Source of the DNA: an uncultured Clostridia bacterium | Lineage (GTDB): Bacteria; Bacillota; Clostridia; Christensenellales; Borkfalkiaceae | Length of the DNA stretch: 31,677 nt | NCBI GenBank assembly: GCA_934272745.1 | Contig: CAKQSI010000025.1 | Coordinates: 1-31,677, forward strand | Direction: 5' to 3' | Shown: one piece after another, positions 16,601 through 25,400 of the stretch | Layout of the letters: each line of letters begins with the position of its first letter | How positions within the stretch are numbered: position 1 is the first letter of the stretch | The notes under the pieces: model-generated | Databases searched by the model: none | What the model was told of the DNA's origin: nothing | Seen by the model: only the letters and a program-made list of their open reading frames with translations | Translations under genes and position numbers: made by a program

Positions 16601-16629
16601 ATTATATGATACAAATTTGTATTTGTCAA
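16601..16629 (-). promoter_or_regulatory. Consensus promoter with perfect 14-bp palindromic operator
   Basis: Minus strand: TTGACA (16629-16624), 17-base spacer, TATAAT (16606-16601), both boxes perfect. The spacer holds the perfect palindrome ATACAAATTTGTAT (16609-16622). A bound protein would block RNA polymerase. Confidence 0.88.
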
Positions 16630-16637
16630 CCATTGCG

Positions 16638-16651
16638 ATACATATTTGCAT
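16638..16651. promoter_or_regulatory. Second operator-like site
   Basis: ATACATATTTGCAT matches the palindrome at 16609-16622 at 12 of 14 bases, with centres 29 bases apart. It overlaps a TATAAT (16651-16656) that could be the -10 box of the XRE gene, suggesting autoregulation. A further inverted repeat, TGTTGA-TTTT-TCAACA, is at 16691-16706. Confidence 0.65.
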
Positions 16652-16745
16652 ATAATTTTTATTGAGGGAAAACACATACATTGCAAAATATGTTGATTTT
16701 TCAACAACTTTATTCGATTTCAGGTAAAAACGGAAGAAAATTTTT

Positions 16746-16958
16746 ATGCAACGAAATTTTGAAAACAACAAAATTGCGGAACTGCGCAAATCCATGCACC
16801 TTTCGCAACGCAAACTTGCCGCAGAAATCGGTACCAGTCAGGCAAATCTTTCCCGCTGGGAGCAAGGGCTGATCGAACCCAGCGTTATGGAATGCTGGAA
16901 GATTGCCGATTTTTTTGACGTCAGTATCGACATCGTTTGCGGAAGAAAAGATTATTGA
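16746..16958 (+). CDS. XRE-family (Cro/CI-type) helix-turn-helix regulator
   Basis: The 70-residue protein is a single HTH_3 domain: KIAELRKSMHLSQRKLAAEIG (helices 1-2), TSQANLSRWEQGLIEPS (recognition helix and turn), then WKIADFFDVSIDIVCGRKDY. There is no ligand-binding or protease domain. GGAAGA lies eight bases before the ATG. It is divergent from the 75-residue membrane protein, and two related palindromes lie between them. The arrangement suggests a self-contained repressor/target pair; the signal that relieves repression is unknown. Confidence 0.9.
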   Translation: MQRNFENNKIAELRKSMHLSQRKLAAEIGTSQANLSRWEQGLIEPSVMECWKIADFFDVSIDIVCGRKDY

Positions 16959-16980
16959 TCAATTATAAAGCAAAACCACA

Positions 16981-17016
16981 AAGGCGCCCGCCGGAGAGTT
17001 CCCCGGCGGGCGCCTT
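16981..17016 (+). terminator. Strong hairpin after the XRE gene
   Basis: The perfect 14-bp GC-rich stem AAGGCGCCCGCCGG / CCGGCGGGCGCCTT has an 8-base loop. The T-run after it is poor on the plus strand, but the stem is long. Its GGCGCC design resembles the hairpin at 26031-26069. Confidence 0.75.
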
Positions 17017-17142
17017 GTACTACAACGCACCGACAACACATCGCGCTATGTGACAGTATCCTTTACAACCATAAGCGATCAGAAATTACAGCACGTCAGG
17101 CTATCTTATGGCAAAGCACCCCTACCGCCGCCATGCGATTTT

Positions 17143-17336
17143 CCATATCAAAAACTTCCGGGATGCGGCAAGTTCAACAACGTCTTATCTTGCCCGAGCC
17201 TGATTTCTTGGCACAAAAACCTCCCGAAATCAAAAGCGGCGCACCTGCTTTATAAAGGACATTCTGTTTTTATCTAAAACTATTCTCGCTTGCCATATCA
17301 AAAACTTCCGGGAAGCGGCAAGTTCAACAACATCTT
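17143..17336. repeat. Two copies of a 44-bp repeat, 150 bp apart
   Basis: CCATATCAAAAACTTCCGGG followed by A(T/A)GCGGCAAGTTCAACAAC and (G/A)TCTT occurs at 17143-17186 and 17293-17336. Each copy contains an imperfect inverted repeat (AACTTCCG ... CGGCAAGTT). They lie downstream of rpsI. The rest of 17017-17360 shows no supportable gene. Confidence 0.75.
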
Positions 17337-17360
17337 TACCGGCACCTTATTCTTTAGTAT

Positions 17361-17395
17361 AAGAAACGTCCCGAAACCTGTATGGTTCCGGGACG
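17361..17395 (-). terminator. Terminator of the rplM-rpsI transcript
   Basis: On the minus strand, CGTCCCGGAACC / GGTTTCGGGACG (12-bp stem, one mismatch, 5-base loop) is followed by TTTCTTATAC. It lies 45 bases after the rpsI stop. Confidence 0.9.
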
Positions 17396-17440
17396 CAAAT
17401 TTCGTTTGATAAGACCGATCGGAATGCCGATCGCTCGCAA

Positions 17441-17854
17441 TTATCTCTTGGAGAACTGCGGAGCGCGACGTGCTTTCTTCAAGCCGTACTTCTTTCTTTC
17501 CTTCATTCTCGGGTCTCTGGTAAGGAAGCCCGCTTTTTTCAGGGTCGCGCGAAGTTCGGGTTCTGCCTGCAGAAGCGCGTTGGACATACCGTGACGGATC
17601 GCACCCGCCTGACCGGTAAAGCCGCCGCCGCAAACGTTAGCGATGACGTCGTATTTTGCCGAAGTATCGGTCAGTTCCAGCGGCTGACGAACGATCAACT
17701 TTAAGGTTTCCAGACCGAAATATTCGTCGATGGTGCGTTTATTGATGACGATAGCGCCGGTGCCGCCCGGAATCAGACGAACTCTTGCAATCGCCTTCTT
17801 TCTTCTGCCGGTACCGAGATACTGAATCTTCTTTTTCGATGCTTGTTTAGCCAT
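17441..17854 (-). CDS. rpsI: 30S ribosomal protein S9
   Basis: The 137-residue protein shows TGRRKKAIARVRL near the start, GGGFTGQAGAIRHGMSNAL in the middle and the basic C-terminus KKARRAPQFSKR that reaches the ribosomal P-site tRNA. GAGGTGG precedes the ATG. It follows rplM by 11 bases, the normal bacterial L13-S9 operon. Confidence 0.98.
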   Translation of the reverse strand: MAKQASKKKIQYLGTGRRKKAIARVRLIPGGTGAIVINKRTIDEYFGLETLKLIVRQPLELTDTSAKYDVIANVCGGGFTGQAGAIRHGMSNALLQAEPELRATLKKAGFLTRDPRMKERKKYGLKKARRAPQFSKR

Positions 17855-17865
17855 ACGTCCACCTC

Positions 17866-18297
17866 TTAGTCAAAGTTGAGCACTTCGGGTTTCTGCGCCG
17901 CCTGCTTATGTTCGGCACCCTTGTACACTCTGAGTTTTTTGATCATCGCTCTTCCGAGGCTGTTTTTGGGAAGCATTCCCTTGACCGCTTCGTAAACCGC
18001 GAGGTCGGATTTTTCGGCGAGCATTTTGGAATAAGCGATCTGCTTCAATCCGCCGATGTATCCGGTATGATAAATATAGAATTTCTTTTCTGCCTTTTTG
18101 CCGGTCAGAACCACTTTGTCCGTGTTGATAACGATAACGTTGTCGCCCGTGTCAACGTGCGGGGTGAAAGTCGGCTTGTTTTTGCCGCGCAGAATCGCCG
18201 CAACGCGACTTGCCAATCTGCCGAGGGGCATACCGGCTGCGTCAACGACGTACCACTTTCTTTCTACCGTCTGGGCGTTTGCCATATAGGTATTCAT
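17866..18297 (-). CDS. rplM: 50S ribosomal protein L13
   Basis: The 143-residue protein shows KWYVVDAAGMPLGRLAS, NVIVINTDKVVLTGKK and GMLPKNSLGRAMIKKLRVY, all L13 hallmarks. The start at 18297 follows AAGGAG at a seven-base spacing; the in-frame ATG at 18333 lies inside the leader and would add residues foreign to the family. It is first gene of the rplM-rpsI transcript with its own promoter. Confidence 0.97.
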   Translation of the reverse strand: MNTYMANAQTVERKWYVVDAAGMPLGRLASRVAAILRGKNKPTFTPHVDTGDNVIVINTDKVVLTGKKAEKKFYIYHTGYIGGLKQIAYSKMLAEKSDLAVYEAVKGMLPKNSLGRAMIKKLRVYKGAEHKQAAQKPEVLNFD

Positions 18298-18393
18298 GAG
18301 GTTTCTCCTTAAAATAATAATCAGCGTTCGCACCGACCTGGACCGAACGGTTGCGGAGGGCTAATTCCGGCGTTCCCCATTACGTGCTTATCT
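18298..18393 (-). promoter_or_regulatory. Structured leader of rplM, candidate L13 leader
   Basis: A leader of about 90 bases separates the promoter from rplM. It contains CGTTCG ... CGAACG pairing (about 18325-18349) enclosing GTCCAGGTCGGTG, and a GGAACGCCGG / CCTCCG part upstream. Firmicutes commonly carry an autoregulatory L13 leader RNA at this position. Assignment to that family is from position and partial structure only. Confidence 0.5.
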
Positions 18394-18422
18394 ATTGTAG
18401 ACTGTTCGTCCGCTTTTGTCAA
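18394..18422 (-). promoter_or_regulatory. Strong sigma-A promoter of rplM-rpsI
   Basis: Minus strand: TTGACA (18422-18417), 17-base spacer, TACAAT (18399-18394). It lies between truA and rplM, so the ribosomal genes can be transcribed apart from the ecf-truA genes. Confidence 0.88.
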
Positions 18423-18462
18423 GCAAATTGCAGCGTCTGTCCCCGATTTTTTTGAATTTTTT

Positions 18463-19449
18463 TCACGCTTTTTCAGAAAAATCGCTGAAAACGGCGGGAT
18501 ATTCCACCGACCGGAGAATGAGCCCGCACGCCTTTGCCGTTTTGCCGAGATCGTCCCTGTTTCCGGAAGAAAACGCGCTTAAAAACACGTCCTCTCCCCG
18601 CTTGTGATTGCCGACCGTAATCAGCGTGCCGGCGATAATTCGCACCATATTATACAGGAAGCCCGACCCGGTGACGGTATAGCGGTACAGTATGCCGCCG
18701 CCCATCTCCCGCGGGAGTCTTTCCGCTTCGAGGTCGGAACGATACACCGTGCGCACCGTGTCTTTCACTTCCGATCCGGTAGAAGAAAACGCGGCGAAAT
18801 CGTGCGTGCCGAGCAGCGTTTTTGCGGCGCGTTCCATTGCCGGAAAATCGAGGACGTCCCCCTCTTTTCGGGAACGTTCCATGCAATTTGCGGCCGCGTC
18901 CGGCGCTTCATTTGCGCCCGGATTCCGCCCCGCGTTTACGTCTGAATTTTGTCCGGTTTTCGTTGTAATATTTTGTTCCGCGCTTACCGCTACGCTTTCC
19001 GCCGGCGGCGTGCAATTTTTGTCCGCCGAGCCCCTTTCCGTATGCGGAAAAACGATCTCCCGCGCGGCGAACCGGGATAGTAGCGGCAGTTCGGTTTCCG
19101 CCGTGTAAAAGGTGTAAACGTAGGTTTTTTGCTTTGCCGAAAACCGGGCGTGGAAACCCTCCGGCGCGACCTCGCTTTTCAGTACGCGGACGGACGGCGG
19201 CAATACGCCGTTGAGCGCTTTTGCGATTTTTTCGGACGGAACGGAAAGATCGGCGTCGAAATGCGCGACCTGCCCCGCGGCGGAAACGCCCGCGTCCGTT
19301 CTTCCCGATCCGGTGACCGTGGTTTCGACCGAAAACACGGTTTTTAAGGCACGTTCTACCGTTTCCTGCACGGAAACGCCGTTTTTCTGGCGCTGCCAGC
19401 CGCAAAAATCGGTGCCGTCGTATTGCAAAAGCAGCAGATAGCGCGTCAT
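18463..19449 (-). CDS. truA: tRNA pseudouridine(38-40) synthase TruA with a 65-residue insertion
   Basis: TruA makes pseudouridine at positions 38-40 of the tRNA anticodon arm. The N-terminal YDGTDFCGWQRQ, catalytic GSGRTDAGVSA (D52) and C-terminal GSGFLYNMVRIIAGTL are clear. At 328 residues it is far longer than the usual 245-260. The excess is residues about 136-200, a low-complexity insertion rich in Ala, Asn, Gln and Gly (for example TGQNSDVNAGRNPGANEA) before DFPAMERAAKTLLGTHDF. The underlying DNA (18850-19044) shows roughly 21-28-base periodic CGGA(C/A)AAA-like blocks. Its ATG overlaps the ecfT stop, so it is cotranscribed with the transporter genes. Confidence 0.95.
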   Translation of the reverse strand: MTRYLLLLQYDGTDFCGWQRQKNGVSVQETVERALKTVFSVETTVTGSGRTDAGVSAAGQVAHFDADLSVPSEKIAKALNGVLPPSVRVLKSEVAPEGFHARFSAKQKTYVYTFYTAETELPLLSRFAAREIVFPHTERGSADKNCTPPAESVAVSAEQNITTKTGQNSDVNAGRNPGANEAPDAAANCMERSRKEGDVLDFPAMERAAKTLLGTHDFAAFSSTGSEVKDTVRTVYRSDLEAERLPREMGGGILYRYTVTGSGFLYNMVRIIAGTLITVGNHKRGEDVFLSAFSSGNRDDLGKTAKACGLILRSVEYPAVFSDFSEKA

Positions 19450-20258
19450 AGCAGCCCTCCGAACAGTCTGGACAGATAGACCACAGCAAACAGCGCGCCG
19501 CCAACGACTATCGCGCCGATGGGGTCGCGCCAGGTCAGGCGCAATTTTTTGTATTTGGTACGGTTTTTGCTGCCGCTGTAACAGCGCGCGTCCATGGCGT
19601 CGCCCAGTTCGTCCGCGCGGCGGAACGCCGAAAACAACAGCGGAATGAGGACGGGCAGCATGGCTTTGGCGCGGTGCAAAATCCCGCCCGTTTCAAAGTC
19701 CGCGCCGCGGGCTTTCTGCGCGCGCATGATGCGGTCGGTTTCCTCCATCAAGGTGGGGATAAACCGCAGCGCGATACTCATGATCAACGCCAGTTCGTGC
19801 ACCGGAAAACGCAGTTTTTTGAGGGGGGAAAGCAGACTTTCGATGCCGTCCGTGAGCGAAACGGGCGTCGTGGTCAGCGTGAGCAGCGACGTCCCCATGA
19901 CGAGCAGCGTCAGCCGAAGCGCCATAAACGCCGCAAAAATTAAGGCGTCGCGATATATTTTGATGAATTTCCACTGCCAGAGCAATTCCCCGCTCTGATA
20001 GAAAAACACGTTGATGAGCGCCGTGAAAACGACGAGGAACAAAATACCGCGAATGCTTTTCAAAACCAGCCGGAGCGGCACTCTGGAAAAAATCACGACA
20101 ATGGCAAGCAACACGCCCGCCGCCAGAAACGCATAAAAGTTTTTGGCAAGAAAAATCAACGTGACGTAGGCGATGGTCAGCAGAATTTTGATCCGCGCGT
20201 CCATTTTGTGGACGAACGAAGTCGCGGGATAATACTGTCCGAAGGAGATCTCACGCAT
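19446..20258 (-). CDS. ecfT: ECF transporter transmembrane protein EcfT
   Basis: The 270-residue integral membrane protein scaffolds the energy-coupling factor module, joining the EcfA ATPases to exchangeable vitamin-binding S-components. It has about five to six hydrophobic segments and the two coupling motifs: KARGADFE in the first and DARCYSG in the second. The start at 20258 is chosen because the protein begins MREISFGQYYPATSFVHKMD, typical of EcfT, and GAGGGGG lies upstream. It overlaps the ecfA2 end by eight bases. Confidence 0.95.
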   Translation of the reverse strand: MREISFGQYYPATSFVHKMDARIKILLTIAYVTLIFLAKNFYAFLAAGVLLAIVVIFSRVPLRLVLKSIRGILFLVVFTALINVFFYQSGELLWQWKFIKIYRDALIFAAFMALRLTLLVMGTSLLTLTTTPVSLTDGIESLLSPLKKLRFPVHELALIMSIALRFIPTLMEETDRIMRAQKARGADFETGGILHRAKAMLPVLIPLLFSAFRRADELGDAMDARCYSGSKNRTKYKKLRLTWRDPIGAIVVGGALFAVVYLSRLFGGLL

Positions 20259-21405
20259 GGCGGTTTTCCCCCTCGTCCGGATTTTGCGGCGCGGAGCCAG
20301 CCGCGCTTTGCGGCGTGCAGTCCCCTGTATTTTGCGACCTGCCTTCCGCACTTTGGGAAACGCTGCCCGCATTCTTGTTGCCGGCACCGGAATTTCCGTG
20401 CCCTGCGCCCGCGCATTGCCGGTACGCCGCGGCGACCTTTTCCACGAAGTCTTTTTCGGTATAGTCGGTGGAAATTTCCACGCCGATTTCCTTCAATTTC
20501 TCGGAGAGGGTTGCCGAAAGCGGCACGTCCAGTCCTACGCTTTTTAAGTAAGCGCCGTCCGAAAACAACGATTTTACGTCGCCTTTCCGGGTAATGATTC
20601 CGTCTTCAAACACCGCGGCTTCGGTACAATGCTCCGCCACGTCGTCCATATCGTGCGAAACGATGACGACGGTTTTGATCGTGTTTTTATGCAGCGCGTG
20701 CAAAAGATCGAAAAGCGCGGCTTTTCCCTCGGGATCCAGCCCCGCGACCGGCTCGTCCAGCACGAGAACGTCCGGCTTTGCGACGATTACCCCCGCGATG
20801 GCAACCCGGCGCTTTTGCCCGCCGGACAGGTCGAAGGGTGACTTTTTGCGATAGATTTCATAATCCAGCCCCACACATTCCATGGCGGAACGCACGGCGG
20901 AAGCAACCTCTTCCGCAGTCGGCGGTACAAAAGAAGCGTCCAGTTTTTTTCTCTTTGCCGCAAAGTTTTTGAGGGCGAACGCCACGTCCTCTTCCACCGT
21001 TTCGGCAAACAGTTGATATTCGGGATACTGAAAGACCATGCCCACCTTTTCGCGCAGGGCGATACGGTCGTTTTTCAGCCGTTTTTTATCGCAAGGGAGT
21101 GCGCCGAGAGCCGCCGTATAGGCTTCCGCAGACATCGTTTTTTTTCGTTTTTTGAGGGTACGTACCTCAATTTTCCGTTCTTTCAGGTTATAAAGCGGAA
21201 CCTCTCCCACCCAGATTTTTCCGGACTGCACTTCGTTTAAGCCGTTGAGGTGCGCGATGAAGGTGCTTTTTCCGCTGCCGGTATGCCCGATGATTCCGAA
21301 AAACGCCCCGTCAGGAATTTCTACCGAAACCCCTTTTAAGGCGTCCCCTTCCAGCGCGGATCCGGCGTTATAGGTAAATTTCAGTTGTTCTGCAACGATG
21401 CGCAT
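20251..21405 (-). CDS. ecfA2: ECF transporter ATPase EcfA2 with insertion and long tail
   Basis: This ABC ATPase shows Walker A GHTGSGKST, Q-loop VFQYPEYQLF, signature LSGGQKRR, Walker B VLVLDEPVAGLD and switch VSHDMDD. EcfA2 pairs with EcfA1 to energise vitamin and metal uptake by EcfT and S-components. At 384 residues it is about 100 longer than usual. Part is an extra basic stretch between Walker A and the Q-loop (about 75-118, KKRKKTMSAEAYTAALG region). Most of the rest is a low-complexity Gly/Ser/Asn/Gln-rich tail after about residue 327. Its start overlaps the ecfA1 end by 25 bases. Confidence 0.95.
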   Translation of the reverse strand: MRIVAEQLKFTYNAGSALEGDALKGVSVEIPDGAFFGIIGHTGSGKSTFIAHLNGLNEVQSGKIWVGEVPLYNLKERKIEVRTLKKRKKTMSAEAYTAALGALPCDKKRLKNDRIALREKVGMVFQYPEYQLFAETVEEDVAFALKNFAAKRKKLDASFVPPTAEEVASAVRSAMECVGLDYEIYRKKSPFDLSGGQKRRVAIAGVIVAKPDVLVLDEPVAGLDPEGKAALFDLLHALHKNTIKTVVIVSHDMDDVAEHCTEAAVFEDGIITRKGDVKSLFSDGAYLKSVGLDVPLSATLSEKLKEIGVEISTDYTEKDFVEKVAAAYRQCAGAGHGNSGAGNKNAGSVSQSAEGRSQNTGDCTPQSAAGSAPQNPDEGENRHA

Positions 21406-22217
21406 AACGCCTCCGCAAGATCTTCTTCGGTCAGAATTTTATCGGCGTCCACGGGGACGCCCGCTTCTTTCAGTTTTTCGGCGTAGTCGGTCGCGCGCGG
21501 CAGACGCAGCCCCGCCGCCTTGACTTCTTCCCGCCGGGCGAACACTTCTTCCGGCGTGCCGGAAAGGGCGACTTTCCCCGCGGAAAGCACCACGATCTTG
21601 TCCGCAAAAACCGCTTCTTCCATATAATGGGTGATTAAAATCACGGTCATGCCGCGCTCTTTATTGAGGTTCCGCGCGGCGGCGACCACTTCTTTTCTGC
21701 CTTTGGGGTCGAGCATGGCGGTGGCTTCGTCTAAAATGAGGATCTCCGGTTCCAGCGCCAGCACGCCGGCAATCGCGATACGCTGCTTTTGTCCGCCCGA
21801 CAGGCGGGAAACGGTGGACGAACGGAAGTCCTGCATGCCGACCGAAGAAAGCGCGCTTTCGATCCGCTTTCCGATTTCTTCCCGCGGGACGCCGATATTT
21901 TCGGGACCGAACGCAACGTCGTCTTCCACCATGGTGGCGACCGTCTGGTTATCGGGATTCTGAAACACCATGCCGGCGGACTTGCGGATCTCGAAACGCG
22001 CGTCTTTATCCGCGGTATCTTTGCCGAGCACCGTCACCCTGCCCGCCCTTGGAAAAAGCAGGCAGTTGATCATTTTCGCGGCGGTGGATTTTCCGCTGCC
22101 GTTGCGCCCCAAAACGGCGGTGAACGAGCCTTTTTCTACCGAAAAGGACAGATCGTCCAGCACCTTTGTCCCCGTTTCGTATTGAAAGCAGACGTGATCG
22201 AACGTCACCGCGTCCAT
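21381..22217 (-). CDS. ecfA1: ECF transporter ATPase EcfA1
   Basis: The 278-residue ABC ATPase shows Walker A GRNGSGKST, Q-loop VFQNPDNQTVA, signature LSGGQKQR, Walker B ILILDEATAMLD and switch THYMEEA, typical of EcfA1. The ATG at 22217 is preferred because AGGAGG is ten bases upstream; a GTG at 22226 is only two bases from that site. It heads the ecfA1-ecfA2-ecfT-truA unit and has its own promoter. In most Firmicutes this block follows rplQ; here the neighbour is the divergent oxidoreductase gene, so the block has been separated from the ribosomal cluster. Confidence 0.96.
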   Translation of the reverse strand: MDAVTFDHVCFQYETGTKVLDDLSFSVEKGSFTAVLGRNGSGKSTAAKMINCLLFPRAGRVTVLGKDTADKDARFEIRKSAGMVFQNPDNQTVATMVEDDVAFGPENIGVPREEIGKRIESALSSVGMQDFRSSTVSRLSGGQKQRIAIAGVLALEPEILILDEATAMLDPKGRKEVVAAARNLNKERGMTVILITHYMEEAVFADKIVVLSAGKVALSGTPEEVFARREEVKAAGLRLPRATDYAEKLKEAGVPVDADKILTEEDLAEALCASLQNN

Positions 22218-22248
22218 AGCCCGCACTCCTCCTTTTATCGTTTTGGAA

Positions 22249-22277
22249 ATTATAACATCTTTCCCTTCGTTTTACAA
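22249..22277 (-). promoter_or_regulatory. Promoter of ecfA1-ecfA2-ecfT-truA
   Basis: Minus strand: TTGTAA (22277-22272), 17-base spacer, TATAAT (22254-22249), about 30 bases before the ecfA1 ATG. Confidence 0.75.
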
Positions 22278-22318
22278 TTAAATACGTACCGAAAAGCATA
22301 ATTTTTTACGGAAATTTA

Positions 22319-22347
22319 TTGACTATTTCCGCGCTTTGCAGTATAAT
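22319..22347 (+). promoter_or_regulatory. Promoter of the pyruvate:ferredoxin oxidoreductase gene
   Basis: TTGACT (22319-22324), 17-base spacer, TATAAT (22342-22347). The leader is about 85-90 bases. Confidence 0.85.
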
Positions 22348-22441
22348 TTATAAGATGTCAACAAAATCGGTCTTCCGCGGCGAAAAATCACACCTTTCCG
22401 CCGTGCGGCCGGTCAAAATTTACGGAGGTACATACAATTCC

Positions 22442-25400
22442 ATGAAAAAGATGACCATCGACGGTAATACCGCCGCAAGTCACGTTGCGTACGCCTTTTC
22501 GGAAGTCGCGGCGATCTACCCGATCACCCCGTCCTCTCCCATGGCGGAAGTAGCGGACGAATGGGCAACGCAGGGCAGAGTCAATATGTTCGGACAGAAA
22601 CTTCGCCTTGCCGAAATGCAATCCGAAGCGGGCGCTGCCGGCGCCGTTCACGGCTCCCTCGTCGCAGGCGCTTTAACCTGCACCTATACCGCAAGCCAGG
22701 GACTTTTGCTGATGATCCCCAACATGTACAAGATCGCCGGCGAACTGCTCCCCACCGTTTTCCACGTCAGCGCAAGATGCGTCGCTTCCCACGCGCTGAA
22801 CATTTTCGGCGACCATTCGGACGTAATGGCTTGCCGCCAGACCGGTTTTGCCATGCTGGCTTCCAACTCCGTACAGGAAGTTATGGATCTCGCTCTCGTG
22901 GCACATCTTTCCACGCTGAAATCCAAAGTGCCTTTCCTGCACTTCTTTGACGGTTTCCGTACCAGCCACGAAGTTTCCAAAGTAGACGTGATCGACTACG
23001 AAGAAATGAAGCCGCTGGTCGATATGAAGGACATCGAAGACTTCCGCTCCCGCGCGCTGAATCCGGAACACCCCATCCAGCGCGGCACGGCGCAAAACGG
23101 CGATATCTTCTTCCAGAACCGCGAAACCTGCAACAAATATTATAACGCCACCCCCGCCATCGTCCAGAAGATGATGGACAAGGTCGCCAAAGTCACCGGC
23201 AGACGTTATCACCTGTTCGACTACGTCGGCGCGCCCGACGCAAAACGCGTCGTCGTGATGATGGGCAGCGGTGCGGACGCGATGGAAGAAACGCTGACCA
23301 AGATGAACAAGACCGGCGCTAAAGTCGGTTTGATCAAGGTCCGTCTGTATCGTCCGTTCTCGGCGGAAGCGTTTATCGACGCCATTCCCGAAACCTGCGA
23401 AAAGATCGCCGTTCTCGACCGCACGAAGGAACCCGGCGCTCTCGGCGAACCTCTGTACCTCGACGTATGCTCCGCTCTGCTTGAAAAAGGCAGAACCAAC
23501 ATCAAAGTCGTGGGCGGCAGATACGGGCTCGGCAGCAAGGAATTCAATCCTTCGATGTGCTATGCCATCTACCAGAATCTGAAAAAGGAAAACCCGAAGA
23601 ACCACTTCACCGTCGGTATTTACGACGACGTGACCAAGACCTCGCTCGACTTCTCCAAAAAGTACGTCGCAGCGCCCGCGGGCACGGTCAGCTGCAAATT
23701 CTACGGTCTGGGTTCGGACGGTACGGTCGGCGCCAACAAGAACTCCATTAAGATCATCGGCGACCATACCGATCTGTACGCGCAGGGCTACTTCGTGTAC
23801 GATTCCAAAAAATCCGGCGGTATCACCATTTCCCACCTGCGTTTCGGTAAGACCCCCATTCAGTCGTCCTACCTCATCGACGCGGCGGACTTTATCGCCT
23901 GCCACAACCCCTCGTACGTCACCCGCTACGACATGCTGAGCGACATCAACGACGGCGGCACCTTCCTCCTGAACTCCCACTGGGATACGGTAGAAGCGCT
24001 CGACGCGGCTCTCCCCGCGGCGATGAAGCGCCAGATCGCAACCAAGCACCTCAAGATGTACAACGTCAACGCCATCGAAATCGCCGGTAAGATCGGTCTC
24101 GGCGGCAGAACCAACACCATCATGCAGGCTGCGTTCTTCTATCTGAACCAGAACATTCTGCCCTATAAAGACGCCGAAGGCTATATGAAAGCCGCGGCGA
24201 AGAAGTCCTTTGCGAAGAAGGGCGACGCCGTCGTTCAGATGAACTACGACGCGATCGACCACGCGATTGCCGGACTGAAAGAAATTCATTATCCCGAAAG
24301 CTGGGCGACCGCTACCGAAGGCGCACCCATGGTGAAAGTCGCGGATAACGAATACTTCAAGGAAGTCATTCATCCCATTCTTTCGCAGGAAGGCGACAAA
24401 CTGCCCGTTTCCGCGTTCAACGCCGACGGACACGTTCCCACCGGTACCACGCGGTTTGAAAAACGCGGCGTAGCGGTTAAGGTTCCCAAGTGGATCCCCG
24501 AAAACTGTATTCAGTGTAACAAGTGCGCGTTCGTCTGCCCGCACGCCTGCATCCGTCCGGCTCTTGTGGAAGAAGGCGCGGAAAAACCCGCAACCTTCAC
24601 GACCAAAGCCGCGATCGGCAAGAAGGGCTACGAATTCCGTATGCAGATCTCCCCGCTGGATTGCTTGGGCTGCGGCGTTTGCGCAAACATCTGCCCCGCC
24701 AAGAACAAGGCGCTCGAAATGACCCCGCTGGAAAACGTAGTAGAAGCGGAAACCGCCAACTACGAATTCTCCGAAAAACTGCCCAAGGTGGACACCTCCA
24801 ACTTCAAGGCGACTTCGGTCAAGGGCAGCCAGTTCCACAAGCCGCTGTTTGAATTCTCCGGCGCTTGCGCGGGCTGCGGCGAAACTCCTTACGTCAAAGT
24901 CATCACGCAGATGTTCGGCGACCGTATGCTGGTAGCCAACGCGACGGGCTGCTCCTCCATCTACGGCGGTTCTGCCCCCACCTGCCCCTATACCAAGAAT
25001 GAAGAAGGTCACGGTCCTGCCTGGGCAAACTCCCTGTTCGAAGACAACGCGGAATTCGGCTACGGCTATAACCTCGCTTACGGACAGAGAAGAGCAAAAC
25101 TTGCGACCGAAATCGAAAAGGCTCTGGAACTCGGCGTTTCCGGCGACCTTGAAGGCGCGTTCCGCAAGTGGCTGGATAACCGCAAAGACGCGGAAATCAG
25201 CAAAGAAACCGCTGCCGTCATCAAGGCGAATCTGGACGCTGCGATCGCTGCCGCTTCCGGCGAGCTGAAGACCGTTCTTACCGCGATCAGGAAAGCGGAC
25301 GACTGCCTGATCAAGAAGTCCATCTGGATTTTCGGCGGCGACGGCTGGGCGTACGATATCGGTTACGGCGGTCTGGATCACGTCCTCGCCATGGGTGAAG

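Noticed and set aside
17050..17277. 75-residue plus-strand frame
   Set aside because: Spans the 44-bp repeat, has no ribosome binding site and no protein-like conserved pattern.
20259..20387. 43-residue N-terminal extension of EcfT
   Set aside because: It is the ecfA2 tail read in another frame; the family-like start and ribosome binding site are at 20258.
22319..22441. N-terminal extension of the pyruvate:ferredoxin oxidoreductase
   Set aside because: Overlaps the TTGACT-17-TATAAT promoter, and the family begins at the MKKMTIDGNTA segment.
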